From: Scleromitrula shiraiana
Taxonomy: Eukaryota > Ascomycota > Leotiomycetes > Helotiales > Sclerotiniaceae
Assembly: GCA_028455995.1 (NCBI GenBank)
Contig: JABELC010000003.1
Location: forward strand, 2,914,001 to 2,978,000
DNA length: 64,000 nt
Direction of reading: 5' to 3'
The notes beneath the pieces are model-generated. The model had not been told where the DNA came from. It saw nothing but the letters and a program-made list of their open reading frames with translations, and ran no database searches. Both the position numbers and the translations under genes were made by a program. Below are positions 10,238 to 20,539 of this stretch, in pieces. How positions within the stretch are numbered: position 1 is the first letter of the stretch; the number at the start of each line of letters is the position of its first letter.

Positions 10238-12895
10238 ATGCCAATTGCTCCTCCACTTAGTGTGGGCTGGGGATATGGCATTGTTCTTGGATTGGGAGCG
10301 TTATTTGCTTTCGGAATGGTAAGATTCCCTCTATTTCTCATATATAAATCAATCTTGATTCTCCAAAATTAAACCCAAACAATCAATCCCCATATTCAGC
10401 CCATCCCCTCAATTGAATCTCTAAACCCAACTCATACCAACACCCCACCCCCTACAGATCCTGGTAACCTTTCTCCTAAAACGCTACAATCATGAGCTTC
10501 AAACCAGCGAAATGTTCAGCACAGCAGGCCGCACCGTAAAATCTGGACTCGTAGCTTCCGCCGTTGTCTCATCCTGGACATGGGCTGCTACCCTTCTTCA
10601 ATCCTCGGGCGTCGCGTATAAATATGGGGTTTCGGGGCCTTTTTGGTATGCTTCGGGTGCCACAGTGCAGATTTTACTTTTTGCTACTATTGCTATTGAA
10701 TTGAAGAGGAGAGCGCCAAATGCTCATGTGAGTTGTTTGTTTTTATTTTTTTTTAGAATGGAGGGTTGCGGTCAATGGACGGGAGATGAATGTAGTGGAG
10801 TGATGTGGGTGTTTGGAAATGAGAATGAGAATACATACTAATTGGTTGGCGATTTATATATAGACTTTTCTCGAGGTTATTAAAGCTAGATATGGGGTTG
10901 GTGCACATATTGTATTTACAGTATTTGGACTCATGACCAATATTCTCGTTACGGCAATGTTGTTAACTGGTGGATCCGCGGTGGTTTCTTCGTTAACTGG
11001 AATGCCTACTGCAGCCGGTAAGTTAAATACACCTCAAAGCTTCCTTAGGAAATCGTACATTACCAAATACTTATTACTTATAACTACTATGTAGCCTGCT
11101 TCCTCCTTCCTTTGGGCGTGGTTATGTATACCATGTTTGGCGGTATCAAAGCAACTTTCCTCACGGATTGGGTTCATACTTTTATGCTCTTGATCATTAT
11201 ATTGATCTTTGCATTTACTACCTACGCAACGAGCGATACACTTGGATCACCAAAGGCAGTATTCGACCTTTTAGTTAAAGCGGCTGCAGATCATCCAATT
11301 GAGGGTAATTCAGGTGGAAGTTATCTAACTATGAGATCTAGCGAAGGTGCTATTTTCTTTGTCATTAACATTGTGGGTAATTTTGGAACGTAAGTTGTGT
11401 AGCATTCCCACCTCCACATGATTTGATGTTGACATTTATTAGTGTCTTCTTGGACAATGGTTACTATAACAAAGCCATCGCTGCATCCCCCGTTCACGCT
11501 CTACCCGGTTATATTATGGGTGGAATCTCCTGGTTCGCCATCCCCTGGCTCTGCGCTACAACAATGGGTCTAGCAGCCATCGCACTCGAAGGCAACCCCG
11601 TATTCCCCACCTACCCCAATCGAATGGATCCGGCCGATGTCTCGGCAGGTTTAGTACTTCCATATGCGGCCGTTGCACTTCTTGGGAAGGGTGGTGCTGT
11701 TTGCACATTACTCATTGTATTTATGGCCGTAACATCTGCTTCTTCTGCTGAACTTATCGCCGTTTCTTCAATCTTCACTTACGATATCTATCAAACTTAC
11801 TTCAATCCTGGCGCTTCTGGAAAGAGATTGATTTACATGTCTCATGCAATGGTCATTGGATTTGGATTATTCATGGCTTCATTTTCAGTCGGCTGTACGT
11901 ATTCCCACTTAACCCAACCTAATTAACATATACTAAACCAAGCAAACAGTATACTACGCCGGCATATCAATGGGCTACCTCTACCTAATGATGGGCGTAA
12001 TAATCTCCAGCGCCGTCCTCCCCGCCACCCTAACAATTCTCTGGTCCGGCCACAACCGCTACGCCGCCATGCTAACACCCCCTCTCGGCCTAATCTGCGC
12101 ACTTATCGCCTGGCTCGTAACCGCCAAAAAGCAATGCGGTTCTCTAGATGTCGATTGTACGGGTTCCAATAATCCAATGTTGGCGGGCAATGTAACGGCG
12201 CTTTTATCACCTCTTATTTTCACACCGATTCTTACGCTCATTTTTGGGCTGGATAAATATGATTGGAAGAGTATGAGGGAGATTAGGAGGGGCGATGATC
12301 ACGATTTGGCGGAGGAGGCGGATGTGGATTTGGAATTGGTTCCTGGGGAGGTCAGAGCCTCGGGTGTGGATGATGCGGATGAACAGGTTAAGTTGACGAG
12401 GGCGAGTAAGATTGCTAAGGGGGTGACTGTTCTTCTTACTATTTCGCTGCTGGTTTTATGGCCTATGCCGATGTATGGGAGCGGATATGTGTATTCGGAG
12501 AAATTCTTTACGGGTTGGGTGGTTGTTGGGATTATGGTATGTTTTCTACTTTCCCTTCCCTTCCCCTCCCCTCTTCCACCCCTAGAATCCCGACCCCGAA
12601 CTCAATGATATATAAACTAACGCCCCTTCCCCAGTGGTTAATACTCTCCCTCATCCTCGTAGGACTCTACCCCATATTCGAAGGACGCCGCTCCCTAGCC
12701 CGAACCATCAAATCCATATACCTAGATATAACAGGAAAACAACATCCATCTAGACGCCATCGTCCTGAAGCGACGTTTACGGAGAGTAAGGAGGTGGGCG
12801 GGGGAAGCGAGACGCCGAGTGTTGGTGGGAAAGAGAAAAGTGAGAATGAAAACAGGGTTAGGGAGATGAGTGGGGATGGGGAGATCTCGAGTTAA
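10238..12895 (+). CDS. DUR3: Urea active transporter, SSS family (DUR3)
   Basis: Seven exons (10238-10318, 10458-10727, 10864-11017, 11095-11389, 11443-11894, 11950-12536, 12635-12895) join to 699 residues, close to yeast Dur3 and fungal UreA. The start MPIAPPLSVGWGYGIVLGLG opens the first helix. Recognisable family segments are ASAVVSSWTWAATLLQSSGV, KARYGVGAHIVFTVFG, the sodium:solute-symporter core VVMYTMFGGIKATFLTDWVH, DNGYYNKAIAASP, and the conserved MAVTSASSAELIAVSSIFTY. The last 60 residues are hydrophilic, Lys/Glu/Ser-rich and cytosolic. Function: proton-coupled high-affinity urea (and probably polyamine) uptake at the plasma membrane. All six introns are 53-139 nt with GT..AG ends. 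The gene is co-oriented with the NCS1 permease and preceded by GATA motifs, which suggests induction on poor nitrogen. Confidence 0.95.
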
Positions 12896-14118
12896 TGGGG
12901 AGAGGTGGATGCATGCATATATGGGGATTGATCCAACGCTGTGGGGAATGGAACTTGGGAATTGAGAGGGGTTAAGGTTGGGGTGGGAAGGGGTTATGAT
13001 ACCATTGCTGCTTTATTAGTTTGTTTCTCTTTCTTTCTCTCGCTATATCCATTGAAATCCAATTATTCACTTCCGATATCATAATTAAATCATTTTAACC
13101 TGACTACCTAAGCACCGCTGGGTGGGTGATGATATTGATCTATCTATACGACATCGTAAAGATCTGATCTGATCTGATCTGATCTGATCTTCTAGACAAT
13201 TGATAACACAGCATCCCCATATTTTATTCATGTCGCGAAATAAATGGAATCGAATAGATGTATTAAAGATTACAAGGAGTAAGTAAACTATGTATGTATT
13301 CATCTATACTTTAACTAACCCGTATCTGCCTCGAGTCCTATCACGGGAAAGAAACGGCTCAGCTGGATTAATCTAATGAGAGGAGGAAATAGATGGATGT
13401 GATAACTTAGGTATCCTGGTGTTTAATCCTCATATATACGAGTATATTATTTATGCTTGGAATCGGCGGAGGAAAGGAATCGATTGATGTAAGAGGGGTG
13501 AGGATACGATAGTCACCTATATATTTATAGATTACGTGGTTGTGTCTTATGTAGTGGATGATGCTGTTTGGACTGCATCCGAATACATGTGGTGGTTAGT
13601 AGAATGGAGGAAAGGGTTATGTTTGAAGGAAGGAGGGAAGGAAGGGCGGTATGTATATTAGGACGAAGAAAGGGAGGAAGGTCTTGCACGGCTCGTTTTG
13701 GAATGGGTAAGGTGGATGTTAATATTCAAAGCTGGGATGTGATGTGATGTGATGGCTAGTTGGAGGATACATGTCTCATAAATTATGCAAGTTGCGATGA
13801 TTAGGTTCGAGGGTGATGATAGATAAACAGATTGTCATTGATAGATATTGTAGAAGGTGGTTATTGGACAAGAACATATTAAAGTCATATCACAATGGAA
13901 GCAAGTAAAAGCAAAATGATGAAATTTGAAAAGTCGATTGCTCAATCTTGGCTCTGTAAACACCAACTAAGGTGTTACAGGTTCGTAGCCCCTACCACGT
14001 ACAGGTGTTGAGTCTAAGGGGCCGGGGGATGGGGATACTTCTCTGGGGTGTTGTTTGTTTGGTGGTTGCAAGAAAAGAGGATGACGGTCTTTGTGAGAAG
14101 TGAGGTGGGCGGGACAGG
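12896..14118. other. Downstream flank of DUR3 with short repeats, no gene
   Basis: No coding region was recognised. A GATCT microsatellite lies at about 13161-13190. The remainder is purine-rich on the plus strand and leads into the minisatellite at 14119. Confidence 0.5.
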
Positions 14119-14590
14119 AGGAGAGATTATGACGATTCTCATTAGAAGGTAGAGGAGCGAAGTAAAGAAGAGATTGTGACGATTCTCTGTAGAAAGGGGA
14201 GGTACGGAAGAAGAAGGGATTGTGACGATTCCCAGTAGAAAGAGTGTGAGCGGAGTTTAGAAGAGAGTATGACGATTCTCAGTAGAAGGTAGAGGAGCGA
14301 AGTAAAGAAGAGATTGTGACGATTCTCAGTAGAAGGTAGAGGAGCGAAGTAAAGAAGAGATTGTGACGATTCTCTGTAGAAAGTGGAGGTGCGGAAGAAG
14401 AAGAGATTGTGACGATTCTCTGTAGAAAGTGGAGGTGCGGAAGAAGAAGGGATTGTGACGATTCCCAGTAGAAAGTGGAGGTGCGGAAGAAGAAGGGATT
14501 GTGACGATTCCCAGTAGAAAGAGTGTGAGCGGAGTTTAGAAGGGATTGTGACGGTTCCCAGTAGAAGTAGGAGGAGAGGAGTTTAGAATT
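14119..14590. repeat. Minisatellite of about 47-bp units with a conserved hairpin
   Basis: About ten imperfect units of roughly 47-48 bp are arranged head to tail. Each contains the core attgtgacgatt (slightly varied in three units) flanked by short inverted arms, followed by a purine-rich spacer of the type agtagaaggtagaggagcga. The arms read GAGA..TCTC in some units and GGGA..TCCC in others, and both arms change together in every unit. The array is not part of any gene I can see; the nearest gene is DUR3, 1.2 kb upstream. Confidence 0.9.
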
Positions 14591-14649
14591 TGGGGGAATA
14601 GGGGGATGGGTGGTTAGTTATACTTGCCTAATGTAATAACCTAGATACC

Positions 14650-14845
14650 TGTGACGTATGCGTATGCGATTCGACCGATGGGAGGAGGGAAACCTAAATA
14701 CCAAAAAACCTTTTACGTATGCGTATGCGATCCGAACGATAGAGGGAGACCTAAAAACCAAAAAACCTTTTACGTATGCGTATGCGATCCGAACGATAGA
14801 GGGAGACCTAAAAACCTGAAGCGTATGCGATCGAACGATGGAAGG
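14650..14845. repeat. Second minisatellite, about 57-61-bp units
   Basis: Three full units and one partial unit start at about 14654, 14715, 14772 and 14820. Each opens with acgtatgcgtatgcgat followed by a purine-rich segment and a run of A and C. The unit is unrelated to the adjacent 47-bp array. The frame crossing it (14651-14911) is only a consequence of the repeat. Confidence 0.85.
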
Positions 14846-16395
14846 AAGGGAGGAAGGAAGGAATCTAGAAAGTTAGTAAAAAAAGAAGAATTGTCGAATA
14901 TGAGTGAATAGTAAAAAAGAAGAAGAAATTTTTGGATGTAGAAGGAAAGAAAGAGAGAACGAGGAGAGGAGAGGGGTTTATATAGATAACAGAAGGCGCT
15001 ATCTTCACTAGTTCTCCAACAATTGCGCTTGCCCAATTTCCATGCAAGTTGAAATTACGACATCACTCTGGCGCACTTTTGATTAGTTGCGCAGTCGCGA
15101 TTTCAATTTAATTTTTAATAGCGCGAGTCCAGCAGTGAATTAGGGGGAAATGAAGGGACTAGCCGACGCTAGATGAGCGGATCCAACGGTTTTCAGGTAC
15201 CCGAGGGCTAGTCAACTAACTAGCGATAAACCCCGAGTTTTTCTACCATGATGACGACATGATTCCAAGTACGAATAATTACACTATTACTTTCACTTTC
15301 ATCAGTTCACACTAACTTCCCACTTTCCAGATTTCCAGCTGGCACTATCTCGAATTCAGCTGCCGGTAACTATAGAATCATCGTCATCACTTCCCTCTAC
15401 CGGCTTTCATCAAGGTCCATGTAGTGACGATATCATCCGAACTATCATCCGAACTATCATCCGAATTCTAAATAATTGCACTTTCACTAGCTAGCTCACC
15501 CAAACTTCCAACTTCCAACTTCCCATCCTCATATCCTCTCCTAATGACGATATAATTTCAACTCCGAATAACTACACTTATACTTTTACTAACTCGCTCG
15601 AACTTAACTTCTCGGCTTCCCAACCTCCTGAGTCCTAACTTCCAAGTAGTTTTATCTCCCAACCAAAATATCAGTAAACTCATTCACTATTCCATTTCTC
15701 TCCTATCCAATCAATAGTTCAATCATCAGCTCACCCGAACCCCAATCTCCGGAGTCCAAACAAATCTCCGCTTCAAAATAAACCAAACCATCAATGATTC
15801 ACTCCCCATCTCCCCTCCAATCTCATGATTCATCCAGCTACCAATCCAATAATCGCCATAGCGACCCTTCCAAAAGTTGCAGTTTTCTTCTCTTCTCTCC
15901 TCTTCTACAATATTCTCTAATAATGACATGACAATACCATCCAATCATCTCGATCACCAGCCCCAACCCCCAAATAAGAACAAATTCTAGCACCCAGGTA
16001 AAGCATCAGTACTGTAGATTCGCCAATCCCCATCTCATCCGCATCTAACTAATTATGTGATTGTAATCATTTCTATACACCCGCTTCAAAATCCTTCTTC
16101 TTTTCTTCCACTTGACTTGTTTCTCAAAATCTTATCCACTCACTCACTCACCAACTTATCTAGCCATCCATTATGCATGTTGTTGATGAGTTAAATTAGT
16201 TGAATCAGGTGATTGGCTGATTGGTTAATTAAAATGATAATAATATTCACATTCACTTGAACTTGAACGCCTCCTCCTTCCCCCATCCTCCAATTTCCCA
16301 ATCCCAATTTTATCCCACGCCCCCGGATTTTTCTTAAAACTTCAAATATCCAATCATCCAACCATCCAACCTCCAACCTCCCAACTCCTCCCAAA
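14846..16395. other. Intergenic region, pyrimidine-rich, no gene
   Basis: The first 150 bases are purine-rich. From about 15280 the plus strand is rich in C, T and A with short local repeats (atcatccgaact at about 15435). No protein-like frame was found on either strand. Confidence 0.4.
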
Positions 16396-16400
16396 AAGTA

Positions 16401-16714
16401 AGGCCCCGTTCGAATCACTTTTTGAATTTGTTACTAAAATGAATTTAAAACAAAATATTTTGTTTAAAATAAATAATATTTTGTAGCTTTACAAAATATT
16501 AAAATACTTTATATTGACACTTGTTAATAATAGCTAATCAAAATTACTATAGAAAAATAACAAAATTATTATATAAATTTTTAAAATTCATAAACTTATA
16601 AATATAGACTTTATATAACTTAATAAATATTGCATTCATATTCAATAAACGCTTATTTAACTAACATTTATAAATCTAAACACTAGCACAAAAGAAATGA
16701 TCCGAACAAGGTCT
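16401..16714. mobile_element. MITE-like element with about 20-bp terminal inverted repeats
   Basis: The left end AGGCCCCGTTCGAATCAC (16401 onward) and the reverse complement of the right end, AGACCTTGTTCGGATCAT, match at most positions, and every mismatch is a C/T or A/G transition. The interior is strongly AT-rich with no open frame. The element is flanked by AAGTA at 16396-16400 and 16715-16719. Alternatively the duplication is TAA (16399-16401 and 16714-16716), with ends GGCCCCG../..AAGGTC, which would fit a PIF/Harbinger (Tourist-like) origin. It encodes nothing and is a non-autonomous copy that probably suffered RIP. Confidence 0.8.
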
Positions 16715-16719
16715 AAGTA

Positions 16720-17637
16720 ACTACCTAAAGACCTTTATTGAACCCTCTCAATTAATATAACACAACTACATTTAAACCCCCCCACCATCACCCTTCATAT
16801 AACTCCATATTCATCCCCTTTTATCCTCTTCATCCCCCTCTCCTCAACTTTTCTCATACCTCCCTTCTCCCTTCTCCCCTCCCAACCTCTCCGCTTCTCT
16901 AACCACCTAGGCAGCCAACCACAACTTCAACATCAACCCATGCATCAATTATCTGTTCATTCACTTTTCACTTTTTCTATCTTCACTTTCGCTTCCTTCA
17001 CTTGTATTTTTACCTCTCTCTTTCTTCCTCCTACTTCATATATATAAATAAACTACCTACCTACCCAAATAACAATTCATGATTCTGACTCGACTCTGAA
17101 ACTTCAAACGTTGAATTTGAACTTGAATTTGAATTTGGACTACCTAGGTAATTATTATAACTATTGTAATGATAGGTATCAATAATGCCAGCATTCATCG
17201 CACTTAAATAGAAATAGAATAGAATAGTGAAAACCGCAGATAGAGAGATGGATAGATGGATTAAAGCACTAGATATAGAGATAGATAACTGTTTACTTAA
17301 ACATACATTATCCATCCATCCATCTATCCATGTATATCAACTTTCCCATCCATTCTTTCATTCATCCATCCATACATCAGCCTTCCCATCCATCCATTCT
17401 CGCCCATAGAAATCAACACCACGAGATAAGATAAGACAAGATCCAATTCATAATACATTTCCCATTTTGCTAATTTCATTTTCATTTACATCATCTCCTA
17501 TTTCCAGCACATTCCATGAAGCAAAAATCGAGTAGGTTACTTAAAAGCTAAGTAAGTAGGTAATATCATAACATCGTCATTCTCCTCTCTCATGCACCCC
17601 ACATTCTCCTCCCCAATCCATATATCTCCCAATTCAT
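16720..17637. other. Downstream flank of STI1 with simple repeats, no gene
   Basis: Pyrimidine-rich tracts and several CATC/CCAT runs (about 17308-17400) are present. The frames found here are low-complexity. The right end is the 3' flank of STI1, which ends at 17638. Confidence 0.5.
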
Positions 17638-19719
17638 CTATCTCCCAACCCTAATAACCCCGGCCGCAATGAGCGCCTGAATCTTGCTTCTAATCTGCGG
17701 ATTCTTCATATGTTCCTGCAGGGCCGCCGGATCAGACTGTGCTTGTTGGAGGATAGATTGCATGACCGGGTCGCCCATGATTTTTTGGATCTGTTGATTT
17801 ATTTTGTTAATGATAAGTAAGGAAGGGAAAGAAAAGAATTGACATAGGAGAGGAAAAGGGGAGGAAAGGAAAAGGGGAAGGGAAAGGGAAAGATGAAGGG
17901 GTAAGAGAAAAGGGTGGGGAAAAAAGAAAGTAAAACAAAAACTCACCTCAGGATCTCTAGAAAGCCTCTCCTTAGTCTGTTCCTCCGTCTCATTCTCCCT
18001 AGCCGAATACATAGCCCCCACCGTCTTCTGCTGCTGCGTCTCAATCTCCTTCGTAAACTGTCTCGCCGTATCCGCCTCACTGGCCTCATTACAAGCATCT
18101 AAACTCTTTGAATAATCTCTCATTCCAAAGTAAGCCTGCGCCTTGCGGATATACGCGCGAATAAACTTCGGGTCTTTGGAAATCGCCTTGTCGCAATCTT
18201 CGAGCGCGGATGGAAACTCAAGGAGTTTGATAAATGATGAGGCGCGGTTGGTGTAGCCTCTTGGATCTTCGGGGGCGCGCTTGATCATCTCGCTGTAGGC
18301 TTCTACAGCACCAGGCCAATCACTCTCTTTGAATTTTTGATTTCCAAGTTCGCGGGCTTCTTCTGCCTTGGCGGGATCGATGTAGGCTTTCTTTGCGCTG
18401 TCGATCTTGTTCTTTTCCGCTGCTCGGAGCTTGTTGACGACTTCGGGGGTGCGATGCTCGGTAAGTGATTTTTGGTAGTTCTCGATTGCTTTTGGTAGGT
18501 CGCCGAGTTTTTCATATGAGGTACCGATACGGGCGTATGATTTGGCGATCATCTTGAAATCAGCATAGATTTCTCTTCCTTCCTCAACAGCCTTTTCACA
18601 AGCCTTGATAGCCTCCTCGTATTCTCCTTTTTCGAATTGTGCAGCACCAAGATTGTTTAAGTAGGTAATATCTTTATAGGTTTCCCATGCCTTGTTGTAA
18701 TGTGCGATGGCCTCGTCAAAGTTTCTCTTCTTGTATTGTTCCGTACCAAGTCTCTTCTCCTCATCAGCCTCAGCCTTAGCCTTCTTCTTTGCAATTGCCT
18801 CTTCATCTTCTGGTTCTGGCTCTGTCTTTGCCTTCTTTGCTGATGGTTCTTGCGAACTAGGGCGAACATCTGGCATTGGAATATCTTCTTCAGCCTCCTT
18901 AGGTGCCGAAGCACCACCAGCTCCAGGTGCGCTTCCAAACGGCGCTTGATCGGCAAATGACATATCTACACCCATCAAAACACCCAAAACTTGAATCATA
19001 CGTGGGTCTGAGAAAAGGTCTTGAGAAGCATTTGGATTTGACTTGATTTGTGAAAGCTTTGCCATAAATGTTGGGTCGGAGAGGAATCCTGCGGTTTTTG
19101 GGTTTGCTGCTAATTTCGAGACAAGTTGTGGATCATTGAACATATTTCCAAGTCCCTCTGTTGGATCACCCTTTACACCATCTAACAATATTAGTTAGCG
19201 CAAATATCTAAATTCCAGATCAGTTTCTCAAACATACCTGCTTTGGCCTCAGCATCGATTGCTTTCTTAACACTCGCAAGACCCTTAGTAGCCACGGCAT
19301 AATTTGGATCAAGCTTCAAAGCCTCCTCATAAGCATCGTGAGCACCCAAGAGATCCCCAGTACCCTGTTTAGCAGCAGCAACTCTACCCCAGCCCTTAGC
19401 CCAGTCTGGTTTAATACTTGTGCATTTTTCGGCATCCTTTAGGGAGTTTTCGTAGTCTCGTTTCGAGGCATGAGCTGCAGATCGATTTGAGTAAAGAATA
19501 TGGTTTTCTGGTTCGATAGCAATAGCTTCGGTAAATTTTGAGCTTTATGTTTGTTAGCATAAATTTGTTGCAATAGTATTTTACGTAGAAAAGTCTTCTC
19601 GTTGTAAAGTCTTTAAGCTGGTGAGGAGTATGTATGAGAAGTAGAAAAACTTACATAGCCTCGTCGAAGTTCTTCTCGGCGATAGCTTTATTACCAAGAG
19701 CTTTCAGTGCGTCCGCCAT
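17638..19719 (-). CDS. STI1: Hsp70-Hsp90 organising co-chaperone STI1 (Hop)
   Basis: Four exons on the minus strand (19655-19719, 19238-19542, 17947-19181, 17638-17790) join to 585 residues, almost the length of yeast Sti1. The start MADALKALGNKAIAEKNFDEA opens TPR1 (residues 1 to about 115). DP1 with LGNMFNDPQLVSKLAANP follows at about 130-200, then an acidic/basic linker with AKKAKTEPEPEDEEA, TPR2A and TPR2B from about 265 to 490 (LGTEQYKKRNFDEAIAHYNK, LGNQKFKESDWPGAVEAYSE), and C-terminal DP2 (MGDPVMQSILQQAQSDPAAL..AGVIRVGR). TPR1 and TPR2A bind the EEVD tails of Hsp70 and Hsp90, so the protein passes clients between them in the cytosol. Intron 3 (17791-17946, 156 nt) is open and in frame with hydrophobic codons. 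Imperfect heat-shock elements lie upstream. Confidence 0.96.
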
Positions 19720-20539
19720 TATGTTTATTAATTTAATAAAAAGATCTTAGAAAGGTTTGAAAGATGTGAGGTATAAAAGAATTTTACTGAAAGTCAAAAG
19801 TATGGAATCAAGAAAATTAAAATATGAGTTCCAGACAATTCTTTATATTTTATGGATTGATATCTTCCAGAGCTTTCTATCTACTTTCTTGGCGCTCGGA
19901 CCAGCTAGAATCACGAGAATCGTTAATCCAACCTTGCGGGCGGTAAGTTTGAAATTATAAATGAAATGTACGACCAAACACAAGTCAAAGGAAAAGACCA
20001 CAAATAAGAAGCACAATTCGCTGATATTTCTGCATAGAATGTATACTTTCTATCTACCCATAAACTCCGCTGCCCTCCCAATAACTAAAAAAAAAAAGAA
20101 GATCTCCAAACCACTCATTCCCCAAATATGTAAATAGGTAAAAGCCTGAGCCCCATCAACAGCAGCAATGTATGTATGTATGTATGTATGTATGCATGTA
20201 TGTATGTATGTATGTATGTACAAAAGCCCATCCCAATTGATCATGTAAAACCTATTCTATATCCAATTTTCAGACAAGGGAGCTCGAATATGCGTTCCTA
20301 TTCAACTTGAATCGACTCCCTGTAATAACCAATGGATCAAATAGACTATCATCAAAAGGGTGCTTGCTTGCGTGATCTGCGGATGAAATCGAGAAAAAGA
20401 AATTCGAAAAAAGAGATAAACGGACGAGATAAAAATAATGAATAATATCAACGAGATGAAAAGAGCTCCGATGAAGTGGGTATAAAATTATGAAGAAAGA
20501 AATTCCCAACGCCATAAGCCATGCTTGCCGCTCGCTACA
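19720..20539. other. STI1 upstream region with TATG microsatellite
   Basis: The stretch holds the STI1 promoter at its left and the 3' flank of the 20540 gene at its right. A TATG/TACA microsatellite lies at about 20168-20222. Minus-strand frames at 20050-20244 and 20270-20515 are repeat-derived or lack any signature. No further gene was seen. Confidence 0.5.
19829..19876. promoter_or_regulatory. Candidate heat-shock elements upstream of STI1
   Basis: TTCCAGACAATTC at 19829-19841 and TTCCAGAGCTTTC at 19864-19876 each fit TTCnnGANnnTTC, an HSF-type element with one mismatch in the central GAA. They sit 110-157 bp upstream of the STI1 start codon. STI1 is a known Hsf1 target in yeast, so the position is sensible, but binding is inferred. 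Confidence 0.35.

Noticed and set aside
14651..14911. 86-codon open frame
   Set aside because: It is entirely the 57-61-bp minisatellite read in one frame.
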